Shown here: positions 1-6,644 of the stretch, piece by piece | Numbering within the stretch: position 1 is the first letter of the stretch | How the letters are laid out: every line of letters starts with the position of its first letter | Source: an uncultured Eubacteriales bacterium | GTDB lineage: Bacteria; Bacillota_A; Clostridia; Christensenellales; Aristaeellaceae | Direction: 5' to 3' | Length of the DNA stretch: 14,724 nucleotides | Assembly (NCBI GenBank): GCA_900313545.1 | Contig: OMRS01000023.1 | Coordinates: 1-14,724, forward strand | Program-made: the position numbers and the translations under genes | Notes under the pieces: model-generated | What the model was told of the DNA's origin: nothing | Seen by the model: the letters and a program-made list of their open reading frames with translations, nothing else | The model's database searches: none

Positions 1-867
1 CGCCTCCAGAATGTTGGCGCTGGAGCGGTAGTTCTGCTCCAGCTTGATCACCGCGGCATTTGGATAGTCTCTTTCAAAGTTCAGGATATTGCCGATGTCC
101 GCGCCACGCCAGCCGTAAATCGACTGGTCATCATCACCGACCACGCACAGGTTTTCCTGTTCCCCGGTAAGCAGACGGACCAGTCTGTACTGGGCATGGT
201 CCGTGTCCTGGTACTCATCCACATGGATGTACCGGAAGCGGTTGCGGTAGTATTCGAGCACCGGCGGGTTGTCCACCAGCAGTTCAAGCGCATTGACGAT
301 GAGGTCATTGAAATCCATGGCGTTGTTTTTTTTGAGGTGCGCCTCGTAGGATGCATAGATCTCTTCAATCTTCTGATCGCGGAAGCTGCGCTCACTCTGT
401 TCAAACCACTCATCGGGAGACAGAAGGCGCTCCTTTGCCCTGGAGATAATGCTCTGAACTTCCCGGAACGGAAAGAACTCCGGATCCAGGTTGAGCTGTT
501 TGTAGACCTGCTTGAGTGCGGTTTTCTGATCTTCGTCATCATAAATGGAAAAGCCCCGGGCATAGCCGATCTTCTCCACGTCCCGGCGAAGGATGCGCAC
601 GCAGGTGGAGTGGAAAGTCCCGATCCACACGTCCTCTGCCTGATCTCCCACCAGGCTCCGGATGCGTTCCTTCATCTCCTGGCTGGCCTTGTTTGTGAAG
701 GTGATGGCCATGATATGGTAAGGGGGCACCCCGTGATCGATCAGGTTGGCCACCCGGTAGGTCAGCATTTTTGTCTTGCCTGAACCGGCGCCGGCCAGCA
801 CGAGCACCGGGCCTTCAAGCGTGGTGGCAGCCTGATACTGTTTGGGATTGAGCTCGTTCAGATTCAA
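1..867 (-). CDS. pcrA: ATP-dependent DNA helicase PcrA/UvrD (N-terminal part, cut by window edge)
   Basis: Superfamily 1A 3'-5' helicase used in nucleotide-excision and mismatch repair and in clearing recombination and replication intermediates. Translating the minus strand from 867 gives 289 codons open to base 1, so about the first 40% of a usual 720-750-residue PcrA. Visible motifs: Q-motif LNPKQYQA (residues 6-13), Walker A GAGSGKT (26-32), Ia TFTNKA (56-61), GTFHS (83-87), MDFNDL (184-189), Walker B DEYQDT (217-222), motif III from [13 protein letters not shown] (244-256) and motif IV QNYRS (278-282). The start is TTG: no ATG or GTG lies in frame between it and the upstream TGA at 889-891, and an AGGAGG sits 9 bases upstream. 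The start overlaps the parC stop as TTGA, so translation is probably coupled. The family is certain from the motifs. PcrA rather than UvrD is chosen only because the context looks Gram-positive. Confidence 0.95.
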   Translation of the reverse strand, partial: MNLNELNPKQYQAATTLEGPVLVLAGAGSGKTKMLTYRVANLIDHGVPPYHIMAITFTNKASQEMKERIRSLVGDQAEDVWIGTFHSTCVRILRRDVEKIGYARGFSIYDDEDQKTALKQVYKQLNLDPEFFPFREVQSIISRAKERLLSPDEWFEQSERSFRDQKIEEIYASYEAHLKKNNAMDFNDLIVNALELLVDNPPVLEYYRNRFRYIHVDEYQDTDHAQYRLVRLLTGEQENLCVVGDDDQSIYGWRGADIGNILNFERDYPNAAVIKLEQNYRSSANILEA

Positions 868-3326
868 ATCTCGTTTCCTCCTGTCACATCATCGTCCATG
901 AGCACGCTGACGATAAGCCGCGGCTTGGCGGAGCGGTTTTCCACCGGCAGGGTGGCGACGCTCACGTCGGTGGCCCCGCTGTGGCGCCTGAGGACCCGGA
1001 CCATGGTGTCTTCCATGCAGGACACACACACGGAGAGTGTGCGTCCCGTTTCTCCGGAGCGGGTCATGGGCATGAGCTTCTGCCCCTTGCCGCCGCGTCC
1101 CTGGGGATCGATGTCGTCGCACAGCAGGCGCTTTCCAAAGCCCCTGTCGCTTACCAGGAACAGCGTGGAACCCACAAAGGGCTTCATAAACCAGCGGATG
1201 CGGTCGCTCTCCTCCAGGGTCATGCCTCTGACGCCGGCGGTGGTGCGTCCCATGCCCGGCACATCCGTCAGCCGGAAGCGGATGGCCATTCCGCGGCCGG
1301 AAACCAGCAGCAGATCTCCCGCATCCTCAGCGGGAATGCGGAGGATTCCTGTCACCTCGTCTTGGTCCCGGAGCTTGATGGCCGAGAACTTCGTGCGGCG
1401 GATCAGGTATTCGGACAACGGCGTGCGCTTGACCTGGCCCCGGGCGGTGACAAAGATCAGGTCACCCAGCTGCTGGGCGGGATCGGACCGGGCGGAGAGG
1501 AAGAAGACAGAGTGCTCCCCTTCCTCCAGGGCGTTGAACAGACTCGTCAGCTGGTTTCCCCGGTCCTTGACACGGATGCTCTCAGGCAGCTTGGCCACAT
1601 CCAGGCTGTAGCAGTTGCCCAGATTGGTAAAGAAGTACAGGGTTTCATCGCTCATGGACGGCAGGGATTCCGCCACCTCCTGGGCGGTTTCAGCAGATGC
1701 CGCGATCCGCTCCGCCGTCTTGGGACTTACCCTGCGGATCTGACCATCCCGCAGGCGCAGGATGACCGTTTCCTCAGCCGCGGGAGCAAGGTCGGGGCTG
1801 GGCAGCCGGTCACTGTCATCCTCAATCAGGACCGTCCTGCGGTCGTCTCCAAACTTTTCACGGATTTCCCTAAGCTCGGTGCGGATGACGTCCTTCAGCT
1901 TCTTTTCGCTCTTCAGAATCCCCTCCAGGCGGCGGATGGTCCTCAGAATCTCCTCATATTCGCGGCGCAGCACGTCCAGCTCCAGGCCGGTAAGGCGCTG
2001 CAGCCTCAGGTCCAGGATGGCCTGTGCCTGGATGTCATCCAGAATATAGCGGCTCATGAGCTGTTCCTTGGCCTGCTTGGGCGTCTTGGCGGCGCGGATG
2101 AGGGCAATGACCTCATCCAGGTGATCCACCGCCACCATCAGGCCCTCGAGGATATGTTCCCGGGCCTTGGCCTGGGCCAGATCATACTGGGTGCGCCTGC
2201 GCACCACGTTCTCCTGGTGGTGGATATAGTGCAGGAGCACGGTGCGCACACCCATCTGCATGGGGCGTCCTTCCGCGATGGCCACCAGGTTCACGCCGAA
2301 GGTGACCTGCATGTCGGAATACTTGTAGAGGGCGGAGAGAATCTGCTCCACGTCCGCATCCTTGCGTACCTCGATGACTGCGCGCAGTCCCTCCCGGTCC
2401 GACTCGTCACGGATGTCATAGATCCCGCCAAGCTGCGGCTTCTTCTCCTCGCTGAGCCGAAGGATCCGCTCTAGCATCTGCGCCTTGGGCACCTGGTAGG
2501 GCACCTCCGTGATGACAATGAGCTTCCTGCCGGCGCTGCCCTCTTCGATATGAACCTTGGACCGGACGGTCAGTTTGCCCCGTCCGGTCTCATAGGCATT
2601 GTAGATTTCGTCATTATTGATGATGCATCCGCCCGTGGGAAAATCCGGGGCGGGCATCACCTTCATGATCTCCCGGGTGGAGACTTCCGGGTTGTCCATC
2701 ACCAGCAGCGTCGCGTCGATGGCCTCCCGCAGGTTGTGAGTGGGAATGTTGGTGGCAAGACCTACGGCGATGCCGGAGGCGCCGTTGACCAGAAGATTGG
2801 GAAACCTGCTGGGCAGGACGTCCGGTTCCTTCAGGGTATCGTCAAAATTGAAGCTGAAAGAGACCGTGTCCTTGTCCAGGTCGCGCAGCATTTCCAGGGC
2901 CAGCGGCGCCATTCTGGCTTCCGTATACCTCATGGCGGCGGCACTGTCGCCGTCAATGGAGCCGAAATTGCCATGCCCGTCCACCAGCAGTTCCCGAAGG
3001 CTGTAGGGCTGCGCCATGCGGACCATGGCATCATAGACGGAGCTGTCCCCGTGGGGATGGTATTTACCCAGACAGTCACCCACGATACGGGCGCATTTCT
3101 TGTGTGGTTTGTCCGGTGTGACGCCCAGTTCATGGAGCGTAAAGAGGATCCTGCGCTGAACAGGCTTGAGCCCGTCCTCCACCCGGGGCAGAGCCCGTTC
3201 CAGAATCACGTGCTCGGCATACGGAATCATGGACAGGTGCATGACCTCATCCATGGGCTTTTGCAGGATTTCATGCTTGGGTGCGGCAGGTTCCGTCTGA
3301 TTGCCGCCCGATTTCTTCCTTGGCAT
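864..3326 (-). CDS. parC: Type IIA DNA topoisomerase, A subunit (topoisomerase IV ParC / gyrase A family)
   Basis: Cleavage-and-religation subunit of a type II topoisomerase, partner of the B subunit encoded just upstream. It has 820 aa, the usual length for Gram-positive GyrA/ParC. The catalytic tyrosine is Y134 in [10 protein letters not shown]. The quinolone-determining region reads [10 protein letters not shown] (90-99); S95 and D99 match E. coli GyrA S83 and D87, the sensitive-type residues. The C-terminal third (from about 520) has the repeated blades of the GyrA beta-pinwheel. Blade 1 lacks a recognisable GyrA box, whereas a late blade carries QGRGGKG (742-748). The canonical blade-1 box is what gyrase needs to wrap DNA and supercoil, so I favour a topoisomerase IV-like (decatenating or relaxing) role. 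Sequence similarity to GyrA remains high, so a second gyrase is possible. The gene starts 3 bases after the parE stop; a GGAGGG lies about 13 bases before the ATG. Confidence 0.9.
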   Translation of the reverse strand: MPRKKSGGNQTEPAAPKHEILQKPMDEVMHLSMIPYAEHVILERALPRVEDGLKPVQRRILFTLHELGVTPDKPHKKCARIVGDCLGKYHPHGDSSVYDAMVRMAQPYSLRELLVDGHGNFGSIDGDSAAAMRYTEARMAPLALEMLRDLDKDTVSFSFNFDDTLKEPDVLPSRFPNLLVNGASGIAVGLATNIPTHNLREAIDATLLVMDNPEVSTREIMKVMPAPDFPTGGCIINNDEIYNAYETGRGKLTVRSKVHIEEGSAGRKLIVITEVPYQVPKAQMLERILRLSEEKKPQLGGIYDIRDESDREGLRAVIEVRKDADVEQILSALYKYSDMQVTFGVNLVAIAEGRPMQMGVRTVLLHYIHHQENVVRRRTQYDLAQAKAREHILEGLMVAVDHLDEVIALIRAAKTPKQAKEQLMSRYILDDIQAQAILDLRLQRLTGLELDVLRREYEEILRTIRRLEGILKSEKKLKDVIRTELREIREKFGDDRRTVLIEDDSDRLPSPDLAPAAEETVILRLRDGQIRRVSPKTAERIAASAETAQEVAESLPSMSDETLYFFTNLGNCYSLDVAKLPESIRVKDRGNQLTSLFNALEEGEHSVFFLSARSDPAQQLGDLIFVTARGQVKRTPLSEYLIRRTKFSAIKLRDQDEVTGILRIPAEDAGDLLLVSGRGMAIRFRLTDVPGMGRTTAGVRGMTLEESDRIRWFMKPFVGSTLFLVSDRGFGKRLLCDDIDPQGRGGKGQKLMPMTRSGETGRTLSVCVSCMEDTMVRVLRRHSGATDVSVATLPVENRSAKPRLIVSVLMDDDVTGGNEI
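877..882 (-). promoter_or_regulatory. Ribosome binding site of pcrA
   Basis: A perfect AGGAGG (minus strand) lies inside the last codons of parC, 9 bases before the TTG at 867-865. It decides the non-ATG start of pcrA, because no other start codon is available in that frame. Confidence 0.8.
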
Positions 3327-3329
3327 GAC

Positions 3330-5294
3330 TTACTTGTTTCCCTCCCTCTCCAGGAACGTGTCCACCTTGTTGAAATCCGCATGGCGGGAAATGTACTCCC
3401 GGCGAGGCTCCACCTTGTCCCCCATAAGCAGCGTGACCAGTCGCTCCGCTTCAGCCACGTCCTCCAGGGTCACCTGCATGAGCTGCCGGTTAGCCGGGTT
3501 CATCGTTGTTTCCCACAGCTGCGGAGGGTCCATTTCGCCCAGCCCCTTGTAGCGCTGAATGGTGTATCCCTTTCCGATTTCCTTCGTGGTCCGGTTGAGT
3601 TCCTTATCGTCATAGCAGTAGACCACCTTGTCGCCCTTGGCCACCCGGTACAGGGGCGGCATGCCGATGTAGACATGGCCCTCCGTTACCAGCTGGCGCA
3701 TGTAGCGGTAGAAAAAAGTCAGCAGGATTGCGCGGATATGGGCGCCATCCTGGTCTGCGTCCGAGAGGATGATGACCTTCCAGTACTTGAGGGCACGGAT
3801 GTCGAAATCTTCGCCGATGCCTGTTCCCAGCGCGGTGATGATCGAGCGGAATTCCTCATTGGCCAGCACCTGCTCGATGCGTTTCTTTTCCACATTCAAC
3901 GGCTTGCCGCGGATGGGAAGGATCGCCTGGAAGCGACGGTCCCGGCCCTGCTTGGCGCTTCCGCCTGCGGAGTCTCCCTCCACGATGAACATCTCGTTGT
4001 CTTCCGGGTGTCTGCCGGTGCAGCTGGACAGCTTTCCCACCAGGGGGGCGGCTTCAAGCTGGTTTTTTGCCCGGGCGATGTCCTTGGCCTTGCGGGCGGC
4101 TTCCCGGACCTTGCTGGCCTTGACAGCCTTGTCCAGCATGGAGGTGGCCACTTCCCCGTTTTTCAGGTTTTCCAGGTACTCCGTCATCCGGGTATAAGTG
4201 AAAGTTTCCACCGCAGGCCGGACCTCGGTGTTGCCCAGTTTGCCCTTGGTCTGCCCCTCAAACTGGGGGTTCTGGACAAATATGGTCAGTACCGCCGTCA
4301 GTCCCTCACGGAAATCCTCTCCATTGAGGTTGGCATCCTTTTCCTTGAGGACACCCGTCCTGCGGGCATAGTCGTTCATGGCGCGGGTAATGCCCGCCTT
4401 GAATCCCATCTCATGAGTGCCGCCCTCTGCGGTGGGGATGTTGTTCACATAGGAAAAGATGCTTTCCGTATAGTCCTCGGTATGCTGCAGGGCGATGAGA
4501 ATCTTAATGTTGTCCTGCATTCCTTCCAGACAGATCACGTTGCTGTAGAGCGGCGTCTTCTGCTGGTTGATGTAGGCCACATAATCGGAAATGCCGCCCT
4601 CATAGTGAAAGACGGTTTGCTTCTTCTCCGGGTCCTGTTCCCGCTCATCCGTAAACTCGATGGTCAGGCCGCTGTTGAGATAGGCCAGTTCCCGAAGACG
4701 CCTGCGGACGGTTTCGGCGTTCCATTGTGTATCTTCAAACACCCGGTCGTCCGGAAGAAAGGTGACCCGGGTCCCGTGCGCCCGGGACGCGCTCAGGCGT
4801 TCCAGGGGGCCCGCAGGCCTTCCGGAGATGATTTTATTCTCCTTCTCGTCATACACAGATTCGAAGCGCATGCGGAAATGGCCGCCGCTGGTGAAGCTTT
4901 CCACCACCAGCCACCGGGAGAGCGCATTAACCACAGACGCACCCACGCCATGGAGTCCGCCGGTATAGGCGTAATTCTGATGGTCAAATTTTCCGCCGGC
5001 ATGGAGTTTGGTGTAGATGACCTCCACACCGGTAATTCCCAGTTGCGGATGGATGTCCACCGGCACGCCGCGCCCGTCGTCTTCCACACAGGCACTTCCG
5101 TCTTTCTTGAGCGTCACAAAGACCTTGTGCGCATATCCGTTGGCCACCTCGTCGATGGCATTGTCCACCAGTTCCCACAGCAGGTGATGCAGTCCCCTGG
5201 TTCCCGTGGAGCCGATGTACATGCCAGGGCGCATACGCACAGCGTCCAGCCCTTCCAGAACCTTCAGCGAACCCGCGTTGTAATCTTTTGCCAT
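3330..5294 (-). CDS. parE: Type IIA DNA topoisomerase, B subunit (topoisomerase IV ParE / gyrase B family)
   Basis: ATPase and TOPRIM subunit pairing with the downstream A subunit. It has 654 aa, typical of Gram-positive GyrB or ParE. The GHKL ATPase shows ELVDNAIDE (general base E41, Mg-binding N45), DDGRGVPV (72-79) and the ATP lid GGLHGVG (112-118). The transducer follows to about residue 400. The TOPRIM domain has EGDSAGG (439-445) and SDADQDGAHI (511-520), giving the metal ligands E439, D512 and D514. The YKGLGEM motif and C-terminal tail are complete. The start at 5294 is chosen because homology begins at once with the family N-terminus (LEGLDAVRMRPGMYIG). The nearest SD-like run is a GAGGGG about 13 bases upstream, so initiation signals are not strong. 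It is the first gene of the parE-parC-pcrA operon. TOPRIM residues resemble Gram-positive GyrB as much as ParE, so the ParE name rests on the partner subunit and is tentative. Confidence 0.9.
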   Translation of the reverse strand: MAKDYNAGSLKVLEGLDAVRMRPGMYIGSTGTRGLHHLLWELVDNAIDEVANGYAHKVFVTLKKDGSACVEDDGRGVPVDIHPQLGITGVEVIYTKLHAGGKFDHQNYAYTGGLHGVGASVVNALSRWLVVESFTSGGHFRMRFESVYDEKENKIISGRPAGPLERLSASRAHGTRVTFLPDDRVFEDTQWNAETVRRRLRELAYLNSGLTIEFTDEREQDPEKKQTVFHYEGGISDYVAYINQQKTPLYSNVICLEGMQDNIKILIALQHTEDYTESIFSYVNNIPTAEGGTHEMGFKAGITRAMNDYARRTGVLKEKDANLNGEDFREGLTAVLTIFVQNPQFEGQTKGKLGNTEVRPAVETFTYTRMTEYLENLKNGEVATSMLDKAVKASKVREAARKAKDIARAKNQLEAAPLVGKLSSCTGRHPEDNEMFIVEGDSAGGSAKQGRDRRFQAILPIRGKPLNVEKKRIEQVLANEEFRSIITALGTGIGEDFDIRALKYWKVIILSDADQDGAHIRAILLTFFYRYMRQLVTEGHVYIGMPPLYRVAKGDKVVYCYDDKELNRTTKEIGKGYTIQRYKGLGEMDPPQLWETTMNPANRQLMQVTLEDVAEAERLVTLLMGDKVEPRREYISRHADFNKVDTFLEREGNK

Positions 5295-5353
5295 GATGTG
5301 TTTCCAACCCCTCTTTTCATCAAAAGCCGCAATCGACTGACAATATCCTGACG

Positions 5354-5382
5354 ATTATACCTGTCCTATCCTTTTTTTGCAA
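5354..5382 (-). promoter_or_regulatory. Sigma-A-type promoter of the parE-parC-pcrA operon
   Basis: On the minus strand: -35 TTGCAA (5377-5382), 17-bp spacer (5360-5376) and a perfect -10 TATAAT (5354-5359). The predicted start is near 5347, giving a leader of about 53 nt before the parE ATG. No other promoter this good lies in the upstream gap. Confidence 0.75.
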
Positions 5383-5792
5383 ATCTGGGATACATATTTC
5401 CGAGATGATTTCCAGACCTGACATCCTTTCACCGTCCTGCTCCCCTAATTCTCCGCTTCCGGAGCAGACGAGGGCCAGGTTTCTCAGGTTCCGGCCCGCT
5501 GCAGACCCAGTTTGCCACAGGCATGGGTTTCAGCTGCTCCTGAGTCCGCCGAAACAGGGAAAGACAGCAATATTTTGCAGACATTCGGGATTTCGACGAA
5601 CCGTCCGCTTTCATCGCCCGAAGAAAACCGGATCTTTCGCGAAAATCACGTATCTCTTCCCGAACAGAGCAGCAGACACTGACAGAGACTGAAGGGCAGC
5701 ATGAATCTCGGGATCATCAGATAAAATAACATATGAAATATTTGCAGATGACATATTCTACCCCGGGAGTTCACATTTGTGTCACATTTCGA
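5383..5792. other. Gene-free stretch upstream of the topoisomerase operon
   Basis: I see no convincing gene. A 95-codon plus-strand ORF (5405-5692) has no recognisable domain, no good ribosome binding site and a low-complexity Arg/Pro/Ser composition. Small symmetric sequences are present: TTCGACGAA near 5592-5600, a perfect 10-bp TTTCGCGAAA at 5635-5644, and the overlapping inverted repeats CACA-TT-TGTG and TGTG-T-CACA at about 5772-5785, just before the small-RNA promoter. The last could be an operator. The others may be chance. Confidence 0.5.
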
Positions 5793-5801
5793 TGATATGC
5801 T
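5793..5801 (+). promoter_or_regulatory. Extended -10 promoter of the candidate small RNA
   Basis: TGATATGCT fits the extended -10 pattern TGnTATnnT (hexamer TATGCT at 5796-5801). The best -35-like hexamer, TTCACA at 5770-5775, is 20 bp away, too far for a normal spacer, so the promoter would lean on the extended -10 or on an activator. The predicted start is about 5808, exactly the first base of the first hairpin. Confidence 0.4.
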
Positions 5802-5807
5802 TTACGC

Positions 5808-5891
5808 GTCGGTGAGAGATAACCGACAAAGACACCTTTGTTTCCCCTTCTTCTCTTCTTCCGGCCTGCCTTCGGGCAGGCCTATTTTTTT
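5808..5891 (+). ncRNA. Candidate small regulatory RNA (about 84 nt)
   Basis: Not a family I recognise. The inferred transcript has four parts. (a) A hairpin GTCGGT/ACCGAC (5808-5813 with 5822-5827) begins at +1. (b) A small hairpin ACAAAG/CTTTGT (5826-5831 with 5836-5841) shares two bases with the first. (c) A stretch at 5841-5862 is made only of C and T. (d) An 8-bp UUCG-capped intrinsic terminator follows. No ORF with a ribosome binding site fits inside, and no plus-strand gene lies downstream until asd, so it is not a leader. A stable 5' stem, an unpaired C/U tract and an intrinsic terminator is the usual build of a Gram-positive antisense-type sRNA whose pyrimidine tract pairs with purine-rich ribosome binding sites. 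The hairpins and terminator are seen directly; the sRNA role and exact ends are inference. Confidence 0.5.
5863..5891 (+). terminator. Strong intrinsic terminator with UUCG tetraloop
   Basis: Perfect 8-bp GC-rich stem GGCCTGCC (5863-5870) with GGCAGGCC (5875-5882), TTCG loop closed by C-G, then TA and seven T residues (5885-5891). On the opposite strand there is no T-tract after the stem, so it works only for plus-strand transcripts. No protein gene upstream explains it, which is the main reason to propose a small RNA here. Confidence 0.85.
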
Positions 5892-5940
5892 GTATCAGGA
5901 AGGACGAAGGTCCTGCGGTGCATGAGTCAATCGATCCAGC

Positions 5941-5964
5941 TTGCCGGCACAGGAGGTGCGGCAA
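5941..5964 (+). other. Hairpin with AGGAG in its loop
   Basis: TTGCC-G-GCAC, loop AGGAG, GTGC-GGCAA: a 9-bp stem with one bulged G. There is no T-tract on the plus side and no start codon at a usable distance, so it is neither an obvious terminator nor a ribosome binding site. A smaller stem AGGAC-GAAG-GTCCT lies at about 5900-5913. Function unknown. Confidence 0.3.
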
Positions 5965-5971
5965 AAACACA

Positions 5972-6003
5972 TAAAAAAGGAAGACGGAATACTTTCCGTC
6001 TTC
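5972..6003 (-). terminator. Intrinsic terminator of the small-ORF transcript
   Basis: On the minus strand a perfect 10-bp stem, GAAGACGGAA (6003-5994) with TTCCGTCTTC (5989-5980), 4-base loop, followed by CTTTTTTA. It lies 43 bases after the stop of the 63-codon ORF and ends that transcript. Confidence 0.85.
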
Positions 6004-6045
6004 AACGTGTTTTCAAATTGTTCCTGAGGAAAAGAGCACCGCAGG

Positions 6046-6237
6046 TCAGACCTCCCGGGGAATCTCCCTGTCCTCATCCTCCAGGTACACTATGCGGTAA
6101 CCGTTTCTAGCTTCCAGCCCAAAAAGATACAGTTCTCTTGGAATCCGAACCCCCTCCTTGGTCACCACGTCTTCTCCATCAAAGAATTCGATTTCATCTG
6201 GGTCGGGCAGATTCATGCCTTCTATGATTTTGCTCAT
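6046..6237 (-). CDS. Small orphan protein, 63 aa, function unknown
   Basis: I do not recognise this protein. It is acidic, soluble in appearance and has no signal peptide or membrane segment. The first third is rich in Asp/Glu (PDPDEIEFFDGEDVV), then comes VRIPRELYLFGLEARNGYR and an acidic C-terminus (LEDEDREIPREV). It looks like one small beta-rich domain. The reading frame is probably real: it has its own promoter (6457-6485), an AAAGG 12 bases before the ATG, and a strong terminator 43 bases after the stop. Its start overlaps the stop of the upstream 49-codon ORF as ATGA, which suggests translational coupling. The pairing of two tiny overlapping ORFs behind a palindromic operator recalls the layout of toxin-antitoxin or small regulatory modules, but nothing in the sequence identifies it as one. 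Confidence 0.65.
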   Translation of the reverse strand: MSKIIEGMNLPDPDEIEFFDGEDVVTKEGVRIPRELYLFGLEARNGYRIVYLEDEDREIPREV

Positions 6238-6383
6238 TCAGCAATCACGCCTTTCTGGAAGAAATGCTGGTGGATTCGTTCAAGCGCAGTCAATCCGGCA
6301 GGATTGCAGATGCCCCAAAGCCACTGCAGTCCCTTTCCCCCTCCTTTTCCTCTTTGCGGGTGGCCCTGTATCCATGCTGCCAT
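6234..6383 (-). CDS. Possible small ORF, 49 aa, upstream of and overlapping the 63-aa ORF
   Basis: Not recognised. ATG at 6383-6381 opens a 49-codon frame ending in a TGA (6236-6234) that overlaps the next start as ATGA. The peptide has a basic, Gly-rich N-terminal half (HPQRGKGGGKG), then LQWLWGICNPAGLTALERI and a likely amphipathic helix up to QKGVIAE. Three tryptophans in 49 residues is unusual. The frame stays open upstream without another ATG for 14 codons (back to a TGA near 6426), so the true start could be a non-ATG codon there. Against it: no clear ribosome binding site precedes the ATG, and the purine-rich run at 6332-6360 biases the codons. The alternative is that the region is a structured leader of the 63-aa gene, or a decayed gene end. 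Confidence 0.35.
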   Translation of the reverse strand: MAAWIQGHPQRGKGGGKGLQWLWGICNPAGLTALERIHQHFFQKGVIAE

Positions 6384-6432
6384 GTCATCATCCAGGTCAG
6401 GCCCGTTTGGAAGAAGGAAGAAAACTCACTTG

Positions 6433-6477
6433 CGTGCACGTCAAACCACCATGCTCATTATAGATATCCGTGCACGG
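6433..6477. promoter_or_regulatory. Twin palindromic operator candidate around the -10 box
   Basis: The 8-bp palindrome CGTGCACG occurs at 6433-6440 and 6469-6476; the second extends to a 10-bp palindrome CCGTGCACGG (6468-6477). Their centres are 36 bp apart. The second sits inside the -35/-10 spacer and the first about 10-17 bases into the transcript, so a dimeric regulator bound to both would cover the promoter. No regulator gene adjoins it. Confidence 0.5.
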
Positions 6478-6485
6478 GTTGGCAT
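6457..6485 (-). promoter_or_regulatory. Promoter of the small-ORF transcript
   Basis: Minus strand: -35 ATGCCA (6480-6485, 4 of 6 consensus), 17-bp spacer and a perfect -10 TATAAT (6457-6462). The predicted start near 6450 leaves about 213 nt before the 63-aa ORF, enough for the 49-codon ORF. The remaining gap up to 6644 holds only weak hairpins (a 4-bp CCCT/AGGG stem followed by TTTT at about 6564-6578), so I see no strong terminator for the large operon that ends at 6645. Confidence 0.65.
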
Positions 6486-6644
6486 TCGAATTTCTGAAAT
6501 CTGCTTTTCCATTTTTCGAACAATTTGGTTCTTTCATCCGGCTCCCCCTGGTGCAGCTTTTTGAAAACCCTTCGAGGGAGTATCCCCCGTTGATGCTTTA
6601 TTCCGGGGAATCCGCACGCAGTGTCACCGCAGGCAGGTCTGCGC

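Noticed and set aside
981..2474. 497-codon plus-strand ORF
   Set aside because: Antisense shadow of the parC C-terminal half; no domain recognised.
3030..3060. Possible quinolone-resistance substitution in ParC/GyrA
   Set aside because: The positions equivalent to E. coli GyrA S83 and D87 are Ser and Asp, the sensitive-type residues.
2550..5351. Very long plus-strand ORF (933 codons) opposite parE/parC
   Set aside because: It lies wholly antisense to two genes with intact catalytic motifs, has no ribosome binding site, and its Gly/His/Gln-rich composition is what the reverse of high-GC codons gives.
5635..5644. Perfect palindrome TTTCGCGAAA
   Set aside because: Short, single copy, and not placed at any promoter I can support, so chance is a sufficient explanation.
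5405..5692. 95-codon plus-strand ORF in the gap before parE
   Set aside because: Low-complexity Arg/Pro/Ser sequence, no ribosome binding site, no domain.
5782..5970. 62-codon minus-strand ORF across the small RNA
   Set aside because: It spans the UUCG terminator hairpin, has no ribosome binding site, and encodes a repetitive Arg-rich peptide from the stem sequence.
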